64,000 nt of DNA, from the NCBI RefSeq assembly GCF_016889705.1, contig NZ_CP069526.1, positions 682,001-746,000 on the forward strand, written 5' to 3'. Origin of the DNA: Amycolatopsis sp. FDAARGOS 1241. Its GTDB lineage: Bacteria > Actinomycetota > Actinomycetes > Mycobacteriales > Pseudonocardiaceae. Made by a program: the position numbers and the translations under genes. The notes beneath the pieces are model-generated. The model saw only the letters and a program-made list of their open reading frames with translations, made no database searches and was not told the DNA's origin. The first letter of the stretch is position 1. Every line of letters begins with the position of its first letter. Shown here in pieces: positions 1 to 7,930 of this stretch.

Positions 1-1
1 G

Positions 2-232
2 GTCTGGAGCACCGTGCTCGGGGTGCCGGTGGGCCTCGACGACGACTTCTTCGAGCTGGGCGGCAACTCCCTGTTCGCGGTGCGGATCAACGCGGCGCTC
101 GACGAGCGCGGGCTGCCGTCGGTGCGGCTGCGCGAGCTGTACCGGCGGCCGACCATCCGCGCCGTGGTGGCGGGGATGGCCGGCGCGCCGGGGCAGCCGG
201 CCGCCGGGGTCAGCGGTTCGAGGCCTGCCTGA
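2..232 (+). CDS. Peptide synthetase C-terminal carrier (PCP) domain, partial
   Basis: The gene enters from the left edge, and the reading frame is open from base 2. What remains is one thiolation domain: a DDDFFELGGNSL core in which the Ser of GGNS is the expected phosphopantetheine attachment site, followed by the helix with LRELYRRPT typical of carrier domains. The protein ends about 35 residues after this domain with a Pro/Ala/Gly-rich tail. No thioesterase or reductase follows, so release would need a separate enzyme or a downstream module protein. The stop overlaps the end of the convergent peptidase gene by 23 bases. The product of the assembly line cannot be inferred from this fragment. 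Confidence 0.85.
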   Translation, partial: VWSTVLGVPVGLDDDFFELGGNSLFAVRINAALDERGLPSVRLRELYRRPTIRAVVAGMAGAPGQPAAGVSGSRPA

Positions 233-1691
233 CGAACTCGCCGAGGTCCTTCGACTGCTGGATTCGCGTCGGCTCGTGGACGTACATCATGTGGCCCGCC
301 GGGTAGTACGCGGTTTCGATGTTCTCGCGCAGTTCGTCCGGGATCTTCAGGTGCGCGAGGACGTGTTCGGCCGCGAAGTAGGCCGTGGCGCCGTCGTAGT
401 GGCCGAAGGCGACGTGGACCCGCAGGTGCGGGTTGGCGCGCAGCGCGGCGCTCACGGAGTCCACAACGGACACGAATCGGCCCTCGAAATCCTTGTAGGA
501 CCACGCCTTGAAGACGTCGCCGGAGAGGATTTCGTACGGCAGGTCGTTCTGGTAACCGAGCTCGGCGCGGATGTAGTGGTTGAAGCCGGCCGAGTACGCG
601 CCGATGATGCGCGACACCGACGGGTCGTCGCTCATGTGCTCGCGGCCGCCGTCGACCTCCCAGGTGGTGAAGCGGCCGTCCATGCGGCCGACGGTCAGTC
701 CGCGGTCGCGCAGGAGCTCGGTGAAGAAGCGCACGTGCTCGATGCGCAGGTTCACCCGGTCCACGTAGGACTCCGACAGCCCGGTCAGCGAAGCCAGCGT
801 CGCCACGGTCTCGGCGCGGTCCTCAGTGGACAGCCGCGCGCCGCGGGCCAGCGCCCACGGGAGCTCCTTCGCGGCGAAGTCCTCGGCGTCGGCGAGGACG
901 TCGTCGAGGGGGCGCTCGCCGTGGAAGCCGTGGTAGTGCGCGATGGCCGCGTAGGTGGGCACGTAGAGCGAGTACGGCAGGTCGTTGCCCTCGTGGAAGC
1001 GCAGCGTGCCCATGTCGAGCACCGACGAGATGAGCAGCAGGCCGTTGAGGTAGAGGCCGTAGCGGTCCTGCAGGTGCCCGGCCAGCGCGGCCGCGCGCAG
1101 CGTGCCGTACGACTCGCCCGCGAGGAACTTCGGTGAGAGCCAGCGCTCGTTGCGCGAGACCCACAGCCGGATGATCTCGGCGACGGACTCGATGTCGCCC
1201 TTGAACCCCGTGTAGTCCTGCGACTCGCCGCCCTCGGCCACGCGCGAGTAGCCCGTGGCCACCGGGTCGATGAACACCAGATCGCTGTGCACGAGGAGGG
1301 ATTCGGGGTTGTCCTCGAGCCCGTACGGGGGCGCGACCAGGTCGTCGACGTCGCCGGACAGCACGCGCCGCGGGCCCAGCAGGCCCATGTGCAGCCAGAT
1401 GCTCGACGAGCCGGGGCCGCCGTTGAAGGCGAACGTCACCGGGCGCGAACCCGGGTCGGCCTCGTCGAGGGTGTACGAGGTGAGGAAGACCTCCGCCTTG
1501 GGCTTGTAGCCCTCCGACTTCCCGTCCTTCACCACCTCCTGGCGCAGCACGACGCGCCCGGCTTGCGCGGTGTACGCCAGTTTGCGGCGTTTGACGGTGA
1601 GCGTGTGGTGGGTGGTGACGAGGTCGTCGACGGGCTCCGGCGCTTTGCTCTCGGCGGCGTCGGTCTTCTTCTCTTCGGTGGTGTCGGGCAT
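210..1691 (-). CDS. Serine carboxypeptidase-like peptidase, family S10
   Basis: This is a 493-residue protein read from an ATG at 1691; longer upstream frames run antisense into the endonuclease V gene and are unlikely. It has the S10 oxyanion-hole motif FNGGPGSSS (about residues 89-97), the nucleophile motif GESYG with Ser194, and the C-terminal histidine region PAGHMMYVHEP. The first 30 residues are charged (TEEKKTD) and no signal peptide or membrane segment is visible, so it is probably cytoplasmic, unlike most eukaryotic S10 enzymes. Bacterial members cleave C-terminal residues from peptides. The peptide substrate is unknown, and any link to the neighbouring synthetase is only positional. 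Confidence 0.88.
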   Translation of the reverse strand: MPDTTEEKKTDAAESKAPEPVDDLVTTHHTLTVKRRKLAYTAQAGRVVLRQEVVKDGKSEGYKPKAEVFLTSYTLDEADPGSRPVTFAFNGGPGSSSIWLHMGLLGPRRVLSGDVDDLVAPPYGLEDNPESLLVHSDLVFIDPVATGYSRVAEGGESQDYTGFKGDIESVAEIIRLWVSRNERWLSPKFLAGESYGTLRAAALAGHLQDRYGLYLNGLLLISSVLDMGTLRFHEGNDLPYSLYVPTYAAIAHYHGFHGERPLDDVLADAEDFAAKELPWALARGARLSTEDRAETVATLASLTGLSESYVDRVNLRIEHVRFFTELLRDRGLTVGRMDGRFTTWEVDGGREHMSDDPSVSRIIGAYSAGFNHYIRAELGYQNDLPYEILSGDVFKAWSYKDFEGRFVSVVDSVSAALRANPHLRVHVAFGHYDGATAYFAAEHVLAHLKIPDELRENIETAYYPAGHMMYVHEPTRIQQSKDLGEFVRQASNR

Positions 1692-1742
1692 GGCCCCCAA
1701 CCTAGCCAACCCGGTGCACGGCAGCTGTGGAAAGCTGGCGGA

Positions 1743-2408
1743 ATGCGCTGGTCCGGCACGGTTCCCGAGGGCTCGGAGCTCACTGAGGTCCAGGACCGCC
1801 TCCGCGGCGAGGTGGACCTCACCGACGCCTGCCCGCACCCCGCGACCGTCACCGGCCTCGACGTCGCCTACGACCCCGCCGGCCCGCGCATCGCCGCCGC
1901 GGCGGTCACGCTCGCCCTCGACGACCTGCGCGTGATCGAGGAGCGCGTGGTCACGGGCGAGGTCACCTTCCCGTACGAACCGGGGCTGTTCGCGTTCCGG
2001 GAGCTGCCGCCGCTGCTCGACGCGGTCGGGGCGCTCGCGCACCCGCCGGAGGTGTTCGCCTGCGACGGCCACGGCCTCGCCCACCCGCGCCGCTTCGGGC
2101 TCGCGTGCCACCTCGGCGTGCTCACGGCGACACCGGCGTTCGGCGTCGGCAAGGCCCGGCTCGTCGGCGCGCACGCCGAGCCGGGCCCGGAGCGCGGCGA
2201 CACCGCGCCGTTGCTCGACGGCGACGAGCAGGTCGGCGCGGTCCTGCGGACGCAGCGCGGCGTGAAGCCCGTCTACGTGTCCGCGGGGCACCTGATCAGC
2301 CTCGGCCACGCCTGCCGGCTCACGCTCGCGCTGGCCTCGCGCTACCGGCTGCCGGAAACAACGCGCGCGGCGGACCACCTGTGCCGCGCGGCGCTGGCGG
2401 GGTGCTGA
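1743..2408 (+). CDS. nfi: Endonuclease V
   Basis: Endonuclease V nicks DNA one base 3' of deaminated bases, mainly hypoxanthine. The 221-residue protein shows the family motifs: VTGLDVAY with the first metal-binding Asp near residue 40, FPYEPGLFAFRELP near residue 80, and CDGHGLAHPRRFGLACHLG with the second catalytic Asp. The C-terminal YVSAGHLISL segment is also characteristic. Its stop codon shares one base with the start of the uracil-DNA glycosylase gene, so the two are translationally coupled and form a small repair operon for deaminated bases. It is divergent from the peptidase gene, with about 50 bp between starts for both promoters. Confidence 0.93.
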   Translation: MRWSGTVPEGSELTEVQDRLRGEVDLTDACPHPATVTGLDVAYDPAGPRIAAAAVTLALDDLRVIEERVVTGEVTFPYEPGLFAFRELPPLLDAVGALAHPPEVFACDGHGLAHPRRFGLACHLGVLTATPAFGVGKARLVGAHAEPGPERGDTAPLLDGDEQVGAVLRTQRGVKPVYVSAGHLISLGHACRLTLALASRYRLPETTRAADHLCRAALAGC

Positions 2409-3094
2409 TGCGCAGCCTCGCCGAGCTGGACGCCGCCGTCGTCGGGTGCCGGGCGTGTCCGCGGCTGGTGGCGTGGCGCGAGGAGGTGGCGGTGACCAAG
2501 CGCGCCGCCTACGCGAACGACGACTACTGGGCCAAGCCCGTGCCCGGGTTCGGCGCGGAGGACGCCCGGCTGGCCGTCGTCGGGCTCGCGCCGTCGGCGC
2601 ACGGCGGGAACCGCACCGGGCGGATGTTCACCGGTGATCCGTCGGGTGACTTCCTGTTCCGGGTGCTGCACGAGGTCGGCCTCGCGTCGCAGCCGACGTC
2701 GACCGGGATCGGTGACGGACTCGAGCTGCGCGGCACCCGGCTCGTTTCGCCGGTGCGCTGCGCGCCGCCGGAGAACAAGCCGACGCCGCTCGAGCGGGAC
2801 ACGTGCCGCCACTGGCTCGCCGACGAACTGCGGCTGCTGGCGCCGACGCTGAGGGCCGTCGTCGTGCTCGGCGCGTTCGGCTGGCAAGCTCTCCTCCCGG
2901 TGCTCGCCGACGCCGGCTGGCCCGTGCCGGCACCGCGGCCGGCGTTCGCCCACGGGGCGGACATCGCGCTCGGCGACCTGCGGCTCTTCGGCTGTTACCA
3001 CGTCTCGCCCCGCAATGTCCAGACCGGCCGGGTGACTCACGCGATGGTGTCTGACGTGTTCGCCGCCGCGGCTTCGGCGGCGAACCTCTTCTGA
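2408..3094 (+). CDS. Type-5 uracil-DNA glycosylase (UdgB-like, 4Fe-4S)
   Basis: This 228-residue protein removes uracil, and in family 5 also hypoxanthine and other damaged bases, from DNA. The N-terminal GCRACPRL supplies two cysteines (14 and 17), and Cys118 and Cys133 complete the expected 4Fe-4S set. Motif A is GLAPSAHGGNRTGRMFTGD; the Ala in place of a catalytic Asp/Glu is a known property of family 5. Motif B is near CYHVSPRNVQTGR. The ATG at 2408 overlaps the endonuclease V stop (TGATG). The pairing of a hypoxanthine nickase with a broad glycosylase suggests joint repair of deaminated purines and cytosine. Confidence 0.92.
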   Translation: MRSLAELDAAVVGCRACPRLVAWREEVAVTKRAAYANDDYWAKPVPGFGAEDARLAVVGLAPSAHGGNRTGRMFTGDPSGDFLFRVLHEVGLASQPTSTGIGDGLELRGTRLVSPVRCAPPENKPTPLERDTCRHWLADELRLLAPTLRAVVVLGAFGWQALLPVLADAGWPVPAPRPAFAHGADIALGDLRLFGCYHVSPRNVQTGRVTHAMVSDVFAAAASAANLF

Positions 3095-3178
3095 ATCGTT
3101 ACCGCCTGCATGGCGACGCTGGTCACAGCGGGGCGGGGTACCCGAGCGATTCCGCTTCGCGAGTGCGACTATGGAGTC

Positions 3179-4504
3179 ATGGCTGCTAAGTCGGAACCGA
3201 CTCGGATCCTCATCCTCGGTGGTGGTTACGTCGGCCTGTACACGGCGTACGGGCTCCAGAAGATGCTGCGCGCCAACGAGGCCTCCGTGACCGTCGTTGA
3301 CCCTCAGCCGCACATGACCTACGCGCCCTTCCTGCCCGAGGCGGCGGCCGGCGCGATCGAACCCCGCCACGTGGTGGTGCCCCTGCGCCGCGTGCTCAAG
3401 CGCTGCCACGTGCTCACGGCGCGCGTCACCAAGATCGAGAACGAGCGCAAGGCCGTCACGGTCGAAGCGGCCGACGGCCACATCGAGACGCTGAACTACG
3501 ACGTGCTCGTGGTCGCGCTCGGCGCCGTCGCGCGCATCCTCCCGATCCCCGGCCTGGCGGAGGAGGGCATCGCCTTCAAGACGATCGGCGAGGCCATCTA
3601 CCTGCGCAACCACATCATGACCAAGCTCGACGAGGCAGCCAGCACGCTCGACCCCGAGCTGCGCAAGAAGCTGCTGACCTTCACGGTCGTCGGCGGCGGC
3701 TTCGCCGGCATCGAGGCCCTGGCCGAGCTCGAGGACATGACCCGGTTCGCGGTGGAGAACTACTACCCGAACATCAAGCCGGCCGACATCCGGTGGGTGC
3801 TCGTCGAGGCGGCCGGGCGCATCCTGCCCGAGGTCCGCGAGACCCTCGGCGTGTACACCGTGCAGCAGCTGGAGAAGCGCGGCATCGAGGTCTACCTGTC
3901 GACCGCGGCCAAGTCGTTCGAGAACGGCCACGTGGTGCTCTCGGACGGCACCGAGTTCGACACCGAGACGCTCATCTGGACGGCCGGCGTGAAGGCCAAC
4001 CCGGTGCTCGCCGACTCCGACCTGCCGCTCGACAAGCGCGGCCGCGTCGAGGCCACCGCCGCGATGCAGGTCGTCGGCCACCCCGACGTGTGGACCGCCG
4101 GCGACAACGCCGCGATCCCCGACCTGTCGCGCACCGAGCAGGATCCGACGGCGACGTGCCCGCCCAACGCGCAGCACGCCGTGCGCCAGGCGACCCTGCT
4201 GGCCAAGAACATCATCAAGGTCCTGCGCGGCGGCCAGCCCAAGGACTACTACCACAAGAACCTGGGTGCGGTCGCCAGCCTCGGCCTGCACAAGGGTGTC
4301 GCCGACGCGCTGAACCTGAAGATCAAGGGCTTCCCGGCCTGGCTCTTCCACCGCGCGTACCACCTCAAGGCGATGCCCACGTGGAACCGCAAGATCCGCA
4401 TCCTCTTCGACTGGATGCTCGGCGGCCTGTTCCGTCGTGAGGTGATCTCGCTGGGCCAGATCAACAACCCGAAGGAAGAGTTCGCCCGCGTTTCGAAGGG
4501 CTGA
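3179..4504 (+). CDS. ndh: Type II NADH dehydrogenase
   Basis: NDH-2 passes electrons from NADH to menaquinone without pumping protons. The 441-residue sequence begins with an FAD-binding Rossmann motif (GGGYVGLYTAYG, residues 14-25) and has a second NADH-binding motif (VVGGGFAGIEALAE, near residue 175), the WTAGVKANP segment and the FAD-contact motif VWTAGDNA. The C-terminal region, rich in Trp and basic residues, is a membrane-anchoring amphipathic part in the family. The chosen ATG at 3179 is in frame with a longer reading from 3110 but gives the standard N-terminus. A strong terminator follows ten bases after the stop. Confidence 0.94.
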   Translation: MAAKSEPTRILILGGGYVGLYTAYGLQKMLRANEASVTVVDPQPHMTYAPFLPEAAAGAIEPRHVVVPLRRVLKRCHVLTARVTKIENERKAVTVEAADGHIETLNYDVLVVALGAVARILPIPGLAEEGIAFKTIGEAIYLRNHIMTKLDEAASTLDPELRKKLLTFTVVGGGFAGIEALAELEDMTRFAVENYYPNIKPADIRWVLVEAAGRILPEVRETLGVYTVQQLEKRGIEVYLSTAAKSFENGHVVLSDGTEFDTETLIWTAGVKANPVLADSDLPLDKRGRVEATAAMQVVGHPDVWTAGDNAAIPDLSRTEQDPTATCPPNAQHAVRQATLLAKNIIKVLRGGQPKDYYHKNLGAVASLGLHKGVADALNLKIKGFPAWLFHRAYHLKAMPTWNRKIRILFDWMLGGLFRREVISLGQINNPKEEFARVSKG

Positions 4505-4514
4505 GTTCTCGCGG

Positions 4515-4550
4515 AAAGGAGCCGGACCGCTGGTGGTCCGGCTCCTTTTT
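4515..4550 (+). terminator. Rho-independent terminator after ndh
   Basis: A 14-bp perfect stem (4515-4528 with 4535-4548) encloses a six-base loop and is followed by T residues. It lies 10 bases past the NDH-2 stop and just beyond the 3' end of the convergent multicopper oxidase gene. It may work in both directions because the left arm begins with AAA. Confidence 0.9.
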
Positions 4551-4570
4551 CGTTCATGGGCCCAGCTTGT

Positions 4571-6243
4571 TCACGGGACCAGGCGGTAGCGGGCCATCAT
4601 GCAGTCGTCCTCGTGGTCGAGGATGTGGCAGTGCCAGACGTAATCCCGCAGGTCCATGCCGAACTCGGCGTCGGGGTCGAAACCGAGTTCGCCGGCCGTC
4701 GGGAAGCGCAGGAGGAAACGCGTGACGGTGTTCTGGGGGCGGTTCACGGTGTCCTTCGGGCCTGACTCCCACGGCGCGGGCGGCTGGGGCGCGCCGAGCA
4801 GGAAACCGTCGGGTGGTGGCGCCCACTCCGTGCCCATGGCCGGCCGCGGGTGCGCGAGCGAGTAGCTCGTCGGGTCGAAGGCCTGGCGGTTGACCAGGTG
4901 CAGGTTCACCAGGTGCAGGTGCACGGGGTGGTCCTCGACGGTCAGGTTCACGACCTCCCACAGCTCCGTCGTGCCCTGGCGCGGCATCGCGATCGGGTCA
5001 TCGTCGAAGCACAGTTTGTTGAGCGACATGCCGGCCGGCGGCCAGCGCGGGAGCTCGAGGTCCTGGGTGAGCGTGACGACGCGGCGGCGGTCGGGCGCGC
5101 CGGGTTTCGGCGTGAGGCGCAGGCGCGTCGGCCGGGCTTTCGCGTGCCCTTTCGCGCCGGTGCCCGTGAAGCGGGCGACGTCGGGCAGCGGCTGCGCGTC
5201 CGTGACGAGTGCGATGAGGTCGGCTTCGCGCTGGTCGTTGTTCAGGTCGACGTGCTCGCCCCGGCTCAGGTCCGAGAAGCCGACGACGAGGTCGGTGCGT
5301 TCGCCGGGCGTGAGGCGGATTTCCGTGGTGACGACGGGGCCGTCGAGGAGGCCGGCGTCGTTGCCGATCACGTGGCAGGGGCGGCGGTCGCGGAAGAACA
5401 GGTGGTACGCGCGGAAGTTCGACGCGTTGAGCACCCGGAACCGGTATTGCCCGCGCGCGACTTCGAAGTACGGCGAAACCTTGCCGTTCACCGTCAGCCG
5501 GTCGCCGATCTGGCCGCCGTCCCAGTGACCCTGCCGCACGAGGGTGAGCGTCCGGTAGTTCAGCGAGCCGTCGGGGTGGAAGCGGCGGTCGGCCAGGATC
5601 AGCGGGACTTCGAACTCGCCGCTCGGCAGCTGCCGCGCGTTGGTGCGGTCGCCGGTGTCCTCGTGGTCGCGCAGGAGGTAGAGGCCGGCGAGTCCCGCGT
5701 GGACGTTCAGCCGGGTCAAGCCCATGCCGTGGTCGTGGTACCAGAGGCCGGCGGCGGGCTGGCGGTTCTCGTGGCGGTAGGTGCGGCGTTCGCCGGGGAA
5801 GAAGACGTCCATGGGGTGGCCGTCCTGCTCGGGTGGCGTGACGGCGGCCGTGGAGGTGGACGGACGTGTGCGGCCGGGTGCGGCTTTCTTCCGACGCGCC
5901 GTCGAGGGTGGGGTCGACGTCGGCGGCGAAGAGGTGCTTGCCGAGGTTGTTGGTGAAGGTGAGGTGGGTGGTGTTGCTCGCGCGTGCCTCGATGGCGGGG
6001 CCGAGGTATTCGGCGCCGCCGTAGGACCAGGTGGGCGCCGGGGCGAGGTCGCGGTGGAAGCGGTGCGTGGTTTCGGCCAGGGCGATCGTGTGGTCGCCGG
6101 TGATGATCTGCGGTCTCGGCAGCTCGTCGACGTAGGGCCGCAGCTCGGGGCTGGGAAACGTGCGCGGGTCGAGCTCGGCTCGTGCCGGCGGCCGCGGCTG
6201 CTGCCGCCGCCAGTGCTCGTCGCCGGGAGATGCCTTCGGCCAT
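4571..6243 (-). pseudogene. Multicopper oxidase (CotA/bilirubin oxidase-like), frame disrupted twice
   Basis: Read from the ATG at 6243, the product starts with a Tat signal (SRRRAL followed by an Ala-rich stretch). The reading then moves between frames twice: near 6175-6186, just after the signal peptide, and near 5840-5852, just after the first copper motif HLHG. Each break looks like one extra base. The rest is intact. WYHDHGMG gives the second copper motif, HPVHLHLVN the third, and WHCHILDHEDDCMM the fourth with the Cys, His and Met ligands of type-1 copper. The protein would be an exported laccase-like oxidase. It is divergent from a TetR gene that is also frame-broken, and a palindromic operator lies between them. 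Sequencing error is an alternative to decay. Confidence 0.85.
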
Positions 6244-6263
6244 CGGGGCCTTCCTCTTCAACC

Positions 6264-6287
6264 GATAGTCCACTATCAGTTGATAGT
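6264..6287. promoter_or_regulatory. Likely TetR operator with three alternating half-sites
   Basis: In the 51-bp gap between the divergent oxidase and TetR genes lie two perfect palindromes that share an arm: GATAGT-CC-ACTATC (6264-6277) and ACTATCA-GT-TGATAGT (6272-6287). The three half-sites alternate in orientation. This fits autoregulation by the adjacent TetR protein and joint control of the oxidase. Confidence 0.7.
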
Positions 6288-6294
6288 GCAGGCC

Positions 6295-6904
6295 ATGCCC
6301 CTTCGCGCCGACGCAAGCTCGCAACGCCCAGCGCATCATCGACGCGGCCCACCAGGTCTTCACCGACGGCGGAGTCACGGTGCCGATGGACGAGATCGCC
6401 GCCGCGGCCGACGTCGGGGTCGGGGTCGCCACGCTGTACCGGCGCTTCCCGCACAGGCAGGACCTGATGCGGGCGGTGCTGGAGGCGCGGTTCGAGGAGG
6501 TCATCACGCCGGTCCTGGCGCGGGTGGCCGCCGTCGACGACCCTCGCGAAGCCGTGTACCTCGCTTTGGAGTCCGTGGTTTCCCTGGCCTCGTCCGAACG
6601 TCCCACCCTGGCCGCGGCGAACAACGTGGGCGCGCTGACGATGGACCTGGCCTGGCGGTACTTCTCCCCGGTGGCCACCCTGGTGTCCCGCGGCCAGTCC
6701 ACGGGCGCCTTCCGCCCCGACCTCGTCCCCGACGACGTGCCCCGCCTGGTCCTGATGCTGCTGGGCACTCTGCCCTCGTTCCCCACCTCGGCGCCCCAGG
6801 GCTGGCGGCGCTACCTGGACCTGCTGATGGACGCACTGTCGCCGGAGGGTGCTTCGCCGCTCGCCCCGGTGTCTCCCGTGGCTGAGCACACGCCGCGCCG
6901 CTGA
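6295..6904 (+). pseudogene. TetR-family regulator, frameshift near the N-terminus
   Basis: An ATG at 6295 opens with MPLRADA, a common start for actinobacterial TetR regulators. The continuation, NAQRIIDAAHQVFTDGG followed by the helix-turn-helix VGVATLYRRFPHRQDLM, is in another frame. One base seems to be inserted around 6316-6323. No start codon exists in the downstream frame before the GTG at 6380, which lies inside the first DNA-binding helix. The C-terminal ligand domain is intact and about 200 residues would be normal. The neighbouring oxidase gene carries two similar single-base breaks, so this 500-bp stretch may hold sequencing errors. The likely role is repression of the oxidase through the operator just upstream. 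Confidence 0.8.
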
Positions 6905-6905
6905 C
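6873..6905 (+). repeat. Short repeat copy 1
   Basis: The bases 6878-6899 match 7799-7820 at 21 of 22 positions, and the similarity extends a few bases on either side, including CTGAC downstream. Here it covers the 3' end of the TetR gene (VAEHTPR). The second copy sits immediately before the tRNA promoter. Confidence 0.6.
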
Positions 6906-6908
6906 GCC

Positions 6909-7568
6909 TCACGGACGCGGCAGCCAGGCGCTCAGTTCGGCGATCGCGTCGAGCGTGTCCCCACCCAGCTGCCCCTCCACTGTCTCGGCCTCGGCGATCG
7001 CCACGATCGTCCGCTCCCGGTGGGAGCCGTAGTTTTACCCAGTGAAGGAGACGCCGGCCAACCCGAGCGCCGCCGCGCCGAGCGGCTTCACGTCGCCGGC
7101 CCCTTGCCGGCTCTCCACGCGCTCGAACGCTTCGGTCTGCGCACGCGTCCTGAACCCGACCCACACCACCGACACGACGACGGCGTTGCCGTGACCGTCC
7201 CCGAGCGGGAAGACGATCCGCTTCATCGAGGTACAGGGTGTCTTCAGCAGGAACTCGCGCACCCGATCGGTGGCGGTCGCCGCGCACTGGGCCTGTTTGA
7301 TCTCGTCGCGGACTTCGCGTTTCAGCTGTTTGAGCGCCAGCCGCGACCAGGTTTCGTCCTTGCGGCCGCGCTGCGCGGACTTCTTCTCCTCCGCTTCGCG
7401 CACGCTCAGGTCGCGACCGGGCAGCCCGTCGCCGACGTCGCCCGCGGTGTTGCCGGCGAGCCCTTCCGTCGTGGTTCCGGCGCCACCGGCCAGCCCGGCT
7501 CCGCCGGCGCCCATGACGATGACCGGGGCCAACGCGATGACCAACTTGCTCGCACCACCTCCCTGCAT
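6909..7568 (-). pseudogene. Unrecognised exported protein with an in-frame stop
   Basis: From an ATG at 7568 the frame encodes a hydrophobic N-terminal segment (LVIALAPVIVMGAGGAGLAGG), a lysine/arginine-rich helix (residues about 58-90) and a C-terminal domain of about 80 residues. A TAA at 7035-7037 interrupts it after VSFTG. The same frame then continues coherently for 41 more codons (NYGSHRERTIVAIAEAE and onward) to a TGA at 6909. Third-position GC stays high after the TAA. The N-terminus may be a signal peptide or anchor. I do not recognise the family. The stop may be a true nonsense mutation, a sequencing error, or the end of a shorter functional protein. Confidence 0.55.
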
Positions 7569-7792
7569 CTTGTCGTCACCGATCGGAAGTTTGATTTTTG
7601 TTGATCGTTCTGACCACGCAGCTACCGCCCTCCCCGCCAGAGCCCTTGATGCAACGCCTCCAGTTCGATCACGTCGACGCTTTCGATCACGACCACCTGA
7701 TCAGCCGCGTCCGCCTGGCCCAACCGATTCGACTTCCCTCGGGATGGGTGTCGTCATGTCGACTCATCAGGTGGACGATGTCCCCCAGGGCA

Positions 7793-7827
7793 CTCCCTGT
7801 GGCGGAGCACACGCCGCGCCTCTGACA
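7793..7827 (+). repeat. Short repeat copy 2, next to the tRNA promoter
   Basis: This is the second copy of the 22-base repeat seen at 6878-6899. Its downstream CTGAC forms part of the -35 element of the tRNA gene. The 230 bp between 7569 and 7798 show no gene I can recognise. Confidence 0.5.
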
Positions 7828-7850
7828 CGGCAGGCGGGCAACGCTAAGGT
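7822..7850 (+). promoter_or_regulatory. Promoter of the tRNA gene
   Basis: CTGACA (7822-7827) and TAAGGT (7845-7850) are separated by exactly 17 bases, and the tRNA begins seven bases after the -10. This is a good housekeeping sigma-factor promoter for the tRNA gene. Confidence 0.6.
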
Positions 7851-7856
7851 GTCTGC

Positions 7857-7930
7857 GCCCCCGTAGCCCAACTGGCAGAGGCAGTCGACTTAAAATCGAC
7901 CCAGTGCGGGTTCGAACCCCGTCGGGGGCA
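7857..7930 (+). tRNA. tRNA with anticodon UAA, short variable loop
   Basis: A complete 74-nt cloverleaf is visible. The acceptor stem is GCCCCCG with CGGGGGC and discriminator A. There is a D-arm with a GG pair, an anticodon stem GTCGA/TCGAC enclosing the loop CTTAAAA, a variable loop of about five bases, and a T-arm with GGTTCGAACC. CCA is not encoded. The anticodon at loop positions 3-5 is TAA, which reads the leucine codon UUA. Leucine tRNAs normally have a long class-II variable arm, which this one lacks. The aminoacylation identity is therefore uncertain, although leucine is the formal assignment. Confidence 0.88.

Noticed and set aside
2..232. A biosynthetic gene cluster at the left edge
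   Set aside because: Only the last carrier domain is in the window, and the next genes (peptidase, DNA repair, NDH-2) are not of biosynthetic type.
4850..5956. A 368-codon frame opposite the multicopper oxidase
   Set aside because: The opposite strand carries the copper motifs. This frame is antisense low-complexity sequence.
7569..7798. Possible small gene between the exported protein and the tRNA
   Set aside because: Short frames on both strands lack starts with ribosome-binding sites. One coding-like end (VVVIESVDVIELEALHQG) is preceded closely by a stop.
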